Positions 15,603-23,333 of a stretch of DNA of 33,828 nt are shown here, piece after piece. The first letter of the stretch is position 1, and each line of letters begins with the position of its first letter. Where the stretch lies: NCBI GenBank assembly GCA_963169055.1, contig CAUJFU010000055.1:1-33828 (forward strand). The letters run 5' to 3'. The position numbers and the translations under genes were made by a program. Origin of the DNA: Myxococcota bacterium (GTDB lineage Bacteria > Myxococcota_C > UBA6777). Under the pieces are notes generated by a model. That model did no database searches. It saw only the letters and a program-made list of their open reading frames with translations, and was not told the origin of the DNA.

Positions 15603-18161
15603 TCAACCTTTGGCGGGAGAAGAGGCGGCTTTAGAATGGCGAGGGCGCCAGAGATAAGCGATATAAGATAACGCCAAAAGATCGGTTAGCAACTTCCACT
15701 CAAAGATCCAGCGCACCCACAACGCCGAGCCAAAGAAGTTAAATAAGAAAAGCAGCGCAGGCCACATCAAGCGTCGATCCAGATGCCCCGCATAACCGCC
15801 GATGGTCAGCGCGTACAACAGCGAAGTGATCGCAAACCCCTCGCGTGGAGGAATCCCCAAAAGCAGACACCCCCACGGCAACACAAACAAAGCAGTCCCA
15901 AGCCCCCAAAGCGACACGATGATCGAACGATTGGCTCGGTTTTGTAGCATCGCTTTGCGCGAAGACAACGTCGCGACCGCCGTCCACCCAAAAAACAGCG
16001 CCCCAAAAAGCACAAATGCCCGCGTATCAAACAAAAACAACGGCCCTTGGCGTCCAAACAAACGCCCTCCGCTCTCGCTAAACAAGAACAAAAAAGGCGA
16101 ATAGATCGCTGTCAACAACAGCACCAAAAAACTGCGTAAACGCTGCCCGATCTGGATGTCGTGGTCCTGCGCAAAACGCTCCAGATGTTCCCATCGTTCG
16201 GCCTTTTCTTTGCGCTTTTGACGCAGCCTCAACAGTTCCGTTCGTAAAGCCACCGAAGGACTCTCAAGCTGCGCCATCCACATCGCCGCCGCTTGTTCGT
16301 TTTCTCGCCCGATCTCATAGCGCGCCATCGTTTCCCGAAGATCCGCCAAACCAGATTGTGCTTGTAAGTTTTTGTCCCATGCTTTCAACGCTTGTTGAAA
16401 GCCAAACTGCGCCTCCAAAAACAAGCCATGCACCCTCATCTCATCGGGTTGTTCTTCGCTTGGCAGTGCGACGATCTCCTGCAACAACGCAAGCCCGATC
16501 TGCGCTTCATCGCATAGCACCAAAGAATGGCGGTGCTGCAAAAAGTACGATAGCGCACGACGCAATTCTTCGACATTGAGATAGCGTTGTTTAGGATCTT
16601 TTTGTGTCGATTTTTTGCAGATCTCGATCAGTTCGCGGGGAATCTCTTTGGAAAAAGCCAATGGCTCGCAGTCATAAGCGCTCAACAACGCTGCCTCTAC
16701 GCTGCCTCTTTTGTGGGGTGGCTCGCCCATCACGATCTCGTACAAGATCGCACCCAACAAAAAGATATCTGTGGCTTGGCTTAATTCGTTCGAGCGCCCC
16801 ATCACCATCTCAGGGGCCATGTAAAACGGTGTCCCTACGATATCGTTTTCGGGATCTTCCCCGTCAGGCAACAGCGCCTTCCCCTCTTTCCACTCGATCG
16901 CAAGCCCCCAGTCCAAGACGTACACTTCACCAAAAGAGCCGATCATCACGTTTGCGGGCTTGAGATCGCGATGCAAGATCCCCTTGTTGTGGGCAAATGC
17001 CACCGCGTTACACACTTGCACCAAGATTCGCAGGTTCCATTCAAGATGATCGCGCCCGTCTTCCCGACGCAACGGATGCTCAGGATCGTTCATCACCTGA
17101 CTCCATGGAACTCCTTCGATCCGCTTCATCACAAAAAATGGAGACGACCGTTGATCACAACCCAACACATGGATCGGAACGATATTTGGATGTTCCAAAC
17201 GCCCTGTTATCCGAGCTTCACGCAACAAAGCAAGCTGGTTCGATGTGGTCGAGCGTTCGGGCCGCAAACGCTTGAGCGCCACTTCTCGCTGTAGGGGTAC
17301 TTGCAACGCAGCTTCGACGATCGCCATCCCACCGAGCCCGATCTGTGCGCCGATCTGTAGATCAGGAGGCTCCACCCTCGGCAACGTATCGTCGCGCTGC
17401 GCGATCACCACACGCGGCAAACTATCGAGCGAAATCGCAGCCTCGTCCGCTTCGGACAACCGACGCTGCAACGCACCACGCGCATTGAAACGCGCCGTCT
17501 CTACATCAAAACCGATCTCCTGCCAATGCGCCCTCAACAAACGTACGGTCTCTTCAGGCACTTTCCGCTTTCGGGCCTCGACCGTTTCAACCCTCGACAC
17601 CCGCGTCTTCTCCTCACCGCTCTCAGGCCAATCCACTACCTCATCGGTCTTTTCGGCTTTTGGTACGTCTGTATCCTTGCGCTCGCTGTCCACCCAGTCG
17701 ATCACCTCGTCCGTCTTTTCGGGCGGTGACAACATCGTCTCGTCCCCATCCTTCTCGGACTCATCCTCCGACACGTCCGCTTTTTCGGGCGGTGATAACA
17801 TCGTATCGTCAACATCCTTTTCTAACCAATCCTTCGGCACATCAACCCGTTCTAGAGCCGACAACATCGCCTCGTTCAGATCGTTCTCTGACTCGTTCTT
17901 TGGTACGTCCGCTTTTTCTGATGGAGACAACATCGTCTTGTTTAGGTCGTTCTCCGAGCAAACCTCCGACGATTCGGCTTTTTCCGACGGAGACAACATC
18001 GTCTTGTTCAAGCTGTTCTCCGACCAAGCCTCCGATGATTCGGTCTTCTCTAACGGAGACAACATCGTATCGTCAAGCTCTTTGTCTGACCAAGCCTTTG
18101 TCTCGTCGGTGTCTTTCACCACTCTCGCACCTTTTTCTTGCAAACCCCTCGTCTTATGCAC
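15603..18161 (-). CDS. Ser/Thr protein kinase with TMLSP repeats and polytopic membrane tail
   Basis: 852 residues, with AAAAAGGAG ten bases before the ATG. Residues 24-155 hold six tandem 22-residue repeats centred on a TMLSP core. The kinase domain covers about 270-540: glycine loop IGLGGMAIVEA, A-L-K297, catalytic loop LHRDLKPAN (HRD at 397-399), DWG (417-419) in place of DFG, GTPFYMAPE (443-451). DWG is a known variant among bacterial Hanks-type kinases. Residues ~545-690 are helical, TPR- or coil-like. About five to six hydrophobic helices fill the last 170 residues, so the kinase is anchored from its C-terminus. The kinase is likely active by motif content; substrates may include its own repeats. 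Downstream genes on the same strand are the GNAT and M20 enzymes. Confidence 0.93.
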   Translation of the reverse strand: MHKTRGLQEKGARVVKDTDETKAWSDKELDDTMLSPLEKTESSEAWSENSLNKTMLSPSEKAESSEVCSENDLNKTMLSPSEKADVPKNESENDLNEAMLSALERVDVPKDWLEKDVDDTMLSPPEKADVSEDESEKDGDETMLSPPEKTDEVIDWVDSERKDTDVPKAEKTDEVVDWPESGEEKTRVSRVETVEARKRKVPEETVRLLRAHWQEIGFDVETARFNARGALQRRLSEADEAAISLDSLPRVVIAQRDDTLPRVEPPDLQIGAQIGLGGMAIVEAALQVPLQREVALKRLRPERSTTSNQLALLREARITGRLEHPNIVPIHVLGCDQRSSPFFVMKRIEGVPWSQVMNDPEHPLRREDGRDHLEWNLRILVQVCNAVAFAHNKGILHRDLKPANVMIGSFGEVYVLDWGLAIEWKEGKALLPDGEDPENDIVGTPFYMAPEMVMGRSNELSQATDIFLLGAILYEIVMGEPPHKRGSVEAALLSAYDCEPLAFSKEIPRELIEICKKSTQKDPKQRYLNVEELRRALSYFLQHRHSLVLCDEAQIGLALLQEIVALPSEEQPDEMRVHGLFLEAQFGFQQALKAWDKNLQAQSGLADLRETMARYEIGRENEQAAAMWMAQLESPSVALRTELLRLRQKRKEKAERWEHLERFAQDHDIQIGQRLRSFLVLLLTAIYSPFLFLFSESGGRLFGRQGPLFLFDTRAFVLFGALFFGWTAVATLSSRKAMLQNRANRSIIVSLWGLGTALFVLPWGCLLLGIPPREGFAITSLLYALTIGGYAGHLDRRLMWPALLFLFNFFGSALWVRWIFEWKLLTDLLALSYIAYLWRPRHSKAASSPAKG
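17697..18092. repeat. six 66-bp (22-residue) tandem repeats in the kinase gene
   Basis: Six in-frame units of 22 codons encode E/D/N/K-rich sequence around TMLSP; unit 4 reads AMLSA, having lost both the Thr and the Pro. A seventh, degenerate unit follows. The DNA is also recognisably repeated (GACAACATCGT on the plus strand recurs every 66 bp). Confidence 0.9.
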
Positions 18162-18292
18162 CGAAGACTCCTTTTTGATATTCGTTCTTCACAACCCCCA
18201 CAACGCTGCACAACCAGAGAGAGCAGCGTTTTATCTCTTCGCACCTCTACATCGGCGAAATGCCCGTCTCTCGGCGCACATCCCTCGCGCTC

Positions 18293-18499
18293 TCAACGGC
18301 ATAAATCGTAGCAGCGCTGCACACACGCATACTCCATATTCCGCCAATCGCCTTCTCCCATCTGCCGTTGTGCTTGGCATTGCTCCACACAACGATTGAC
18401 TTGCGCCCGACACGTCGGACTTTGATGTACCCGTGTCGAGATGCAACCCACGGCACTCCACGTACACATCAAAAGAATCCACACCCAACATCTGCTCAT
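18293..18499 (-). CDS. small Cys-rich lipoprotein
   Basis: This 68-residue gene begins at an ATG with AAGGAG eight bases upstream. The signal segment WVWILLMCTWSAVGC ends in a lipobox-like SAVGC, making C19 the probable lipidated residue. The mature part has six regularly spaced cysteines (30, 37, 41, 59, 63, 67), as C-x6-C-x3-C and C-x3-C-x3-C. Such spacing fits two antiparallel helices joined by disulfides. No family is recognised. It lies 131 bp before the kinase gene on the same strand. Confidence 0.65.
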   Translation of the reverse strand: MSRCWVWILLMCTWSAVGCISTRVHQSPTCRAQVNRCVEQCQAQRQMGEGDWRNMEYACVQRCYDLCR

Positions 18500-18758
18500 C
18501 CAACAGTCTCCTTCTCGCTCCAACGGCGGTATCGTCGTGCAAATAATTGCATTCGCCCTGCGGCCAAGGTCTTCCCTGCACTTCCCTGTTTTGCTGTGCA
18601 GCCTTTCCTTTCTAAACAACGGCAGCCTCCTGAGCAAGCGGCTCGCGTTTGCTCTCGCCTCGCCCTCTCCTTCGATCCGCCTTTTTCTCAAGCACTTTCT
18701 CTCTCCTCCGTCGCTCGAAGAAAACCACACGACCGTTCTAAAAAACAGCCTCCACAGC

Positions 18759-18787
18759 TTGACAGCCCAAAAGAGATCCCCTAGAAA
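18759..18787 (+). promoter_or_regulatory. candidate sigma70-type promoter before the amidohydrolase
   Basis: TTGACA at 18759-18764 is a consensus -35 box, followed after 17 bases by TAGAAA at 18782-18787 (four of six matches to the -10 consensus). It lies 63 bp before the amidohydrolase start. The rest of the divergent 18500-18850 interval holds no gene that I can support and no other recognisable site. Confidence 0.45.
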
Positions 18788-18850
18788 GCGCCCACAGGTG
18801 GATATCTTCCACCAAAGACGGCAGCAAGAAGCAAGCAACGAGAGGGCGAG

Positions 18851-19909
18851 ATGAGCCAAAAGAAACGAGAGAGAAGCGTATGGATCGCCTATTTATCGGC
18901 GCTGATCGTATTGGGAACGTGGCAAGCGTGGAGTTGTGGCGGCAAGGTCGAGTTGGGGGTCGAAGTACAGGGACAACGCCTCGATGTGGTGGATATGCAC
19001 CTGCATCCCGGGGAATGGGACAATATCCCGCCTTCGACACAGACGTTTCTCTCCAGCCGATTTCCTTGGCCGCTGAGTCTTTTGTCGCGCCAAGTTGGAG
19101 AAAGTACCCTCAGCGCAGAAGGAATCTTGTCGCAAATGGATGCAGCAGGAGTGCGTGCTGCGATCTTATTCGCGGTGTATGCGCCCCGAACGGTGGGGAT
19201 TACCACCAACGAGTATGTGATCCAAGAGATGCGCAAATCACCACAACGGCTGTACGGATTGGCAAGTTTGCGCGTGGATCGCTGGAAAACCGAGAGAGAA
19301 ACGCAGTTAAAAGCCCTTGAAACGGCGCTGAAAGAACCCGGCATGATCGGCATCAAGCTGGCCCACGCACATATGCACTTTCGGATGGATGATCCCCAAT
19401 ACTACGGAATCTACGAGATCGCAGCCCGCCTTGAAAAACCTGTGTATCTGCACACAGGCACCAGTCCCTTTCCCGGAACCTCCCAAGAACCCGCCTACAC
19501 CCACCCTGCCTACCTCGAAGACGCCATCCAAAAACACCCGAAAGCGATCTTTATTCTCGGACATCTTGGCTACGACTTTGTGAACACAAAGGTCGGTGCG
19601 TTGGACGAATGTATCCGACTGGCCAAAGCCTACCCCAACGTCTATCTCGAACCAAGCGCCTTTGGCAGCGCAGGTTCCGATCCGACAGGGGTCAATCTCC
19701 CCGAAGCCATGAAGAAGATGCGCGACGCAGGAGTGGTCGATCGGATTATCTACGGCAGCGATGGACCTCAAAGCCCGGGCTTTGTACGCAATTATCTCCA
19801 GCGCACCCTCAAGGCCATGCAAACCAACAACTACACGCTCGAAGAGATGCGACAAGTTCTCTCCGAAAACTTCGTGCGCGTGTTCAAACTGCCTGCGAGC
19901 CAACCATGA
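18851..19909 (+). CDS. exported amidohydrolase (amidohydrolase_2-like) lipoprotein
   Basis: 352 residues. A basic N-terminus, a hydrophobic stretch (11-25) and AWSC (C29) form a lipoprotein-type signal. The mature part shows the metal-dependent TIM-barrel motifs of the amidohydrolase_2 family: VDMHLHPGEW (H50, H52), IGIKLAHAHMHF, VYLHTG, FILGHLGYD and IIYGSDGP. These supply the usual His/Asp ligands for hydrolysis or decarboxylation of cyclic or aromatic substrates; the substrate is not inferable. Its last codons overlap the ATG of the following frame (ATGA), and element copy C begins 40 bp after its stop. A second member of the same superfamily, without a signal, is encoded at 30517-31596. 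Confidence 0.87.
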   Translation: MSQKKRERSVWIAYLSALIVLGTWQAWSCGGKVELGVEVQGQRLDVVDMHLHPGEWDNIPPSTQTFLSSRFPWPLSLLSRQVGESTLSAEGILSQMDAAGVRAAILFAVYAPRTVGITTNEYVIQEMRKSPQRLYGLASLRVDRWKTERETQLKALETALKEPGMIGIKLAHAHMHFRMDDPQYYGIYEIAARLEKPVYLHTGTSPFPGTSQEPAYTHPAYLEDAIQKHPKAIFILGHLGYDFVNTKVGALDECIRLAKAYPNVYLEPSAFGSAGSDPTGVNLPEAMKKMRDAGVVDRIIYGSDGPQSPGFVRNYLQRTLKAMQTNNYTLEEMRQVLSENFVRVFKLPASQP

Positions 19910-20892
19910 CGCGGATATTTTTAGGGCTTATTGATTTGGGAATGTTTTGTGGGGCGGTGCCCCACACCCCACAAGGGACCTCCCGCCCCTTGCCCCCGTG
20001 TCGGCGGGACGAACACAGTTTGTTCAAACAAACGTCTGCTCCGCTTGAAGTGGCCCGGACATGGGGGTTTTTCGTCGAAGGTGTCGTTTCTGTATGTTTT
20101 TACGTTTTTTCTGCGCTGTGTTGGGCAGGGATCTTTTGGTTGTGCTTGCCCGTCGGGTCGCTCTCGGCAGAGCCGCTGACCCCGCCTGCATTGCGTCCCC
20201 ATGCTTCGCCTGCTTCGATGCGTCCCCATACATGGACCGCACGCACGGTATCGCCCACACCCACCACACCGCCCACAAAAACCGCTTCCAACGCCTCCGA
20301 AGATCTCCAATGGGCCGAAAGTGCTGTGTTGGATATCCAAGGAGGGGGCGCAAGGCCGGGTGCGTTCGCTTTTTCACTACAAGGCGGCTTTCCTTGGCAA
20401 GCGCTTCAAGCCCAAGTCGGTCTTGCGGGTCGCCTGAGCGGGATCTTGCTTTATGAAAGTGCGCTGTTTGCTCGCCACCAGATCAGCGCAGGATTGGGCC
20501 TGCGTTATGTGGATCTTCCGGGCTTTCGGCTCAGTGGGGAGGTTTTCTTGGGGGCGATTGTGCAGACGGGTTCGATCGCTTACAACGCGCCAAGCGGAGA
20601 GTTGCGCTTGCGGATGTCTTGGCGATGGGGGCGATTTTTCCCGTACCTTTGGGTCGGAAGTCGCCACGCTTTGTTGCTTCAAAGCCGCTCGATCGACAGC
20701 AGCCAAGGGCCAAAACAAGAGATCAACGTCTCGCATCGATGGAGTCCGATGGCATCGTTGGGGGTTGCTTACGCATGGAGTCCTCGGTGGGCGCTGCGGA
20801 TCGGCGTGGATTGGGGATGGGTGGATATGCAATCGATCCCGATCCCGGGGGCGCATCTGGCCTTGATCTATGGATTCGGAGGTGCGCGTTGA
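19906..20892 (+). CDS. exported barrel-like protein, start uncertain
   Basis: The C-terminal ~180 residues are beta-rich with barrel-like alternation (FAFSLQGGFPWQ, LRYVDLPGFRLSGEVFLGA, RFFPYLWVGSRHALLL, ALRIGVDWGWV, HLALIYGFGG). A Thr/Pro-rich linker and a hydrophobic signal-like segment (FSALCWAGIFWLCLPVGSLSA) precede it. The only good in-frame ATG codons lie before or within element copy C. Starting at the ATGA overlap with the amidohydrolase gives 328 residues, of which the first ~60 translate the element. A non-ATG start just before the signal segment (about 20080) is possible, though no clear ribosome site is seen there. The element may therefore have been inserted between ribosome site and signal peptide. 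Confidence 0.6.
   Translation: MTRIFLGLIDLGMFCGAVPHTPQGTSRPLPPCRRDEHSLFKQTSAPLEVARTWGFFVEGVVSVCFYVFSALCWAGIFWLCLPVGSLSAEPLTPPALRPHASPASMRPHTWTARTVSPTPTTPPTKTASNASEDLQWAESAVLDIQGGGARPGAFAFSLQGGFPWQALQAQVGLAGRLSGILLYESALFARHQISAGLGLRYVDLPGFRLSGEVFLGAIVQTGSIAYNAPSGELRLRMSWRWGRFFPYLWVGSRHALLLQSRSIDSSQGPKQEINVSHRWSPMASLGVAYAWSPRWALRIGVDWGWVDMQSIPIPGAHLALIYGFGGAR
19943..20072 (+). repeat. dispersed structured element, copy C
   Basis: Hairpin 1 is GTGGGGC-GGT-GCCCCAC (19949-19965). Hairpin 2 uses CAAGGG and CCCTTG. The long-range stem pairs CCCCCGTGTC with GACATGGGGG (ten pairs, one of them G-T) and is followed directly by T5. TTCAA and TTGAA pair within the loop. The distance from the upstream stop to hairpin 1 is 40 bp. 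Confidence 0.87.
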
Positions 20893-21347
20893 AACGCTCG
20901 TATCTGTCGGGATGGTGGTTGTGTTGGGCGGTTTGGTGCTGCGTGTGGCTGGGCGCTTGCGAAAATGTCCCTGTGTACGAAGTCGAACTCTCGGGCGAGA
21001 TCACCACACCACAAGGCCCGATCACAAAAGGCACTCTCCACGTCCGCGTGTATCATGCCGAAAGCGGCCAAGGCATTCTCGCTCACCCGCTCGGTGGGCC
21101 GATCACCACATGGACGTTTCAAAACAAAGGCTCCTTCACCGAGCGCGTGGGTGTCCCCACCCAACAAGGCCGAGGGCTTGTCGTCTACGCTTGGCTCGAT
21201 CAAGATGAAGACAACACCCTTTGCGCAACAGGAAGATCCCCCGAACCTTCGGGCATCTTCGAACTCAAAGACTTCCCCAAGCACCAGATATCCTTCAAAC
21301 TCCTGCTCTCCGCGCTCTGCGCCGGCCCTGAAGCCCTGTATCCTTGA
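20889..21347 (+). CDS. small lipoprotein of unknown function
   Basis: The TTG start overlaps the stop of the barrel gene and has CGGAGGT six bases upstream, so coupled translation is likely. The 152-residue product begins MKRSYLSG and continues with a Trp/Cys-rich hydrophobic segment ending WLGAC, a lipobox. The mature domain is beta-rich (VYEVELSGEITTPQGPITKG, TLHVRVYH, GLVVYAWLDQDEDNTLC) and may be an Ig-like or transthyretin-like sandwich with one disulfide; this is inference. It is probably an outer-membrane-associated partner of the preceding barrel-like protein. Confidence 0.75.
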   Translation: MKRSYLSGWWLCWAVWCCVWLGACENVPVYEVELSGEITTPQGPITKGTLHVRVYHAESGQGILAHPLGGPITTWTFQNKGSFTERVGVPTQQGRGLVVYAWLDQDEDNTLCATGRSPEPSGIFELKDFPKHQISFKLLLSALCAGPEALYP

Positions 21348-21378
21348 CCTCCAAACATCCGAGCCGCTTGTGGGATGG

Positions 21379-21507
21379 TTTTTGTGGGGTGCCACCCCAC
21401 ACCCCGCAAGGGAACCTTGTCCCCTTGACCCCGTTTTGGCGGAGCGAACAGAGGTTTTTCAAACAAGCGACTCTGCCGCTTGAAGGGCCGCGAACACGGC
21501 TTTTTTT
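21379..21507 (+). repeat. dispersed structured element, copy D
   Basis: Hairpin 1 is GTGGGGT-GCC-ACCCCAC (21384-21400), 37 bp after the lipoprotein stop. Hairpin 2 uses CAAGGG and CCCTTG. The internal part can pair TTCAA with TTGAA, or CAAGCG with CGCTTG. A long-range stem CCGTTTT / AACACGG with one mismatch precedes a T7 run. With the 28-bp palindromic repeat at 21574-21622 it fills most of the gene-free interval 21348-21668. Confidence 0.85.
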
Positions 21508-21573
21508 GTCAACCGCGTCATACGATATCCAAGAGAAGTGTGCGAAGGGTAGATGCGATCCGCTGTAGACGCC

Positions 21574-21622
21574 CTATGATTGGGCAGTCACAGGGGGCTG
21601 CCCCTACATCGTTCGATCATAG
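21574..21622. repeat. 28-bp palindromic repeat, copy 1, in a larger hairpin
   Basis: Positions 21582-21609 match 27 of 28 bases of 31663-31690 in inverted orientation. GGGCAG (21582) pairs with CTGCCC (21598). Around it CTATGAT (21574-21580) pairs with ATCATAG (21616-21622), giving a nested two-stem structure 47 bp before the next start codon. Confidence 0.7.
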
Positions 21623-21668
21623 AACAGGCGGATTTCGTATCATTCCTACAAACATTCGAGGATATCCG

Positions 21669-23144
21669 ATGTACCGTTTCCAAGTGTTTGTCTTTTCCTT
21701 CGTTGCTTGTCTTGCTTTTTGTACGCCATTGTTCGCTGAATCCGAACCTTCCGCATCTGCGCGAGCGGCCTATCTTCGCTGGCAACGGTTGCTCCAACAA
21801 GTCACAAACTCCCCAAGCGGCACACCCACCCCATCCAATGATACCGCCCGAACCATCGCCGTCTCGGAGATGCAAGCGGCATCGGATATCCCTGCGCGTT
21901 GGTGGTTGGCGATCTTTCGCGACCCCTCCTACCCATTGCGCCAGATCGCACAACAAAAACTCCGTATCTACGGCCTTCGTGCTCTTCCTGCATTGCAAAG
22001 CGCCCTACAAGATCCACATCCTCGCATCCGCCTCGAAGCAGCCAAGCGGCTTGGAGAACTCGGCCTCCAAGCCCGTACAGCCATCGGCTCTTTTGCTTTG
22101 CACAAAGAACGCGAACCCGGTGTGCGCGTTGCCATCCTCGAATCCATCGGAAAGATCGCTCCGCAAGACGCCGTTGAAACCCTTGCGCGAGGCTTGGCCG
22201 ATCCCTATTCCCGCGCTCGCCTTGCGGCTGCCGTCTCTTTCGGCAAGATCACTCCAGCCTCTCACGCACTTCCCCATCTTGGGGCATTGTTGCGAGCCTG
22301 TCGCGATCCACACCCCGACACGCGTTTCGCTGCAGCCCAAAGCGTCGGCCTGTTGCGCCTCTCTCCCTCGCAAAGTCTGCCACCCCTGCTCGCCTTGCTG
22401 CGCGATCCGCAATGGCGCATTCAAGCCCAATCCATCGAGGCCATCGGCGCGTATGGTTCTTCCGCAACATCCGTGATTCGCCCCCTGCTCGACCAACTCC
22501 GCAACAAAACAAGTCCGTTGCGCTCCCATGCCGCCCTTGCACTCGCTCAGATCGGCCATCCTGCACGTCAAGCCCTCCCGCTGCTTGTCGAAGAACTGGC
22601 GCAAGACACCAGTCTCTCCGTCGTGGTCGATCATCTGATCCAGCCGATGATGCGGCCTTTTTTGATCTTCCGCATCGGAAGCCTCGAACAGCCCTTGTTG
22701 TTGATGTTCTCCTTCACCCGCGCCGTCGCCACCTACCAACACACCGCTCTCCCCCCATTGCGCAAAAGCCTCCAACGTTCCACAACACCGCCCCTATGGT
22801 TGCTGTTTGCTGTGGGTCGCCTTGGCCCCCATGCAGCGGCCCTATTGCCTTACCTCTTGCGCCTCTCCCCCAAAGCTCCCCTCGCGCACCGTTATCTTCG
22901 TCTGTTGGTGATCTCGCGCATCGCCCCCAAAGACCGAAAAGCCCGCAGCCTTTTACAACGCTCACTGCGTGCCAACGAGCCACCCCTGCGCATGGCCGCT
23001 GCGGTCGCCCTCCAATCCATCGGATACACCGAAGGCATCGAAACCATCCTCCAAGAAGACACCACCATCCGCAACGCCACCGAACGCACCTTGCGGATGA
23101 TGCGCGATCTCCACACCACCCCCTACCTTTGGCGCGATCTCTGA
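21669..23144 (+). CDS. exported HEAT-repeat protein
   Basis: The ATG was chosen with GAGGA eight bases upstream and an immediate Sec signal (FVFSFVACLAFCTPLFAES). The upstream in-frame extension covers only repeats. The 491-residue mature protein is a chain of about nine HEAT-like helical pairs, with units such as LPALQSALQDPHPRIRLEAA, GLADPYSRARLAAAVSFGKI and LALLRDPQWRIQAQSIEAIG. HEAT solenoids act as binding scaffolds; no catalytic motif is present. It probably resides in the periplasm. Convergent with the M3 peptidase gene. Confidence 0.85.
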   Translation: MYRFQVFVFSFVACLAFCTPLFAESEPSASARAAYLRWQRLLQQVTNSPSGTPTPSNDTARTIAVSEMQAASDIPARWWLAIFRDPSYPLRQIAQQKLRIYGLRALPALQSALQDPHPRIRLEAAKRLGELGLQARTAIGSFALHKEREPGVRVAILESIGKIAPQDAVETLARGLADPYSRARLAAAVSFGKITPASHALPHLGALLRACRDPHPDTRFAAAQSVGLLRLSPSQSLPPLLALLRDPQWRIQAQSIEAIGAYGSSATSVIRPLLDQLRNKTSPLRSHAALALAQIGHPARQALPLLVEELAQDTSLSVVVDHLIQPMMRPFLIFRIGSLEQPLLLMFSFTRAVATYQHTALPPLRKSLQRSTTPPLWLLFAVGRLGPHAAALLPYLLRLSPKAPLAHRYLRLLVISRIAPKDRKARSLLQRSLRANEPPLRMAAAVALQSIGYTEGIETILQEDTTIRNATERTLRMMRDLHTTPYLWRDL

Positions 23145-23188
23145 GCTTCTCTGGACTCGATCGTTCAGTCTATTTCAGACCCAATGCC

Positions 23189-23316
23189 AAACCCCCCGTG
23201 TTCGCGCCACCCCAAGCGGAGCCATCGTTGGTATGAAAAACATCCGCTCACCCCGCCGACACGGGGTCAAGGGAGCTGCGCTCCCTTGTGGGGCGTGGGG
23301 CAAAGCCCCACAAAAT
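23189..23316 (-). repeat. dispersed structured element, copy E
   Basis: Minus strand, beginning 23 bp after the M3 peptidase stop. Hairpin 1 is GTGGGGC-TTT-GCCCCAC (23311 to 23295). Hairpin 2 is a perfect CAAGGGAGC-GCA-GCTCCCTTG. The long-range stem is CCCCGTGT / ACACGGGG. The T tract is short. The frame open in some other copies has a TGA here. Confidence 0.87.
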
Positions 23317-23333
23317 CGGACCGCTATACAAGT

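Noticed and set aside
18500..18850. Longer minus-strand frame extending the Cys-rich lipoprotein upstream.
   Set aside because: The extension is Arg-rich with no ribosome site, while the internal ATG at 18499 has AAGGAG and an immediate lipoprotein signal.
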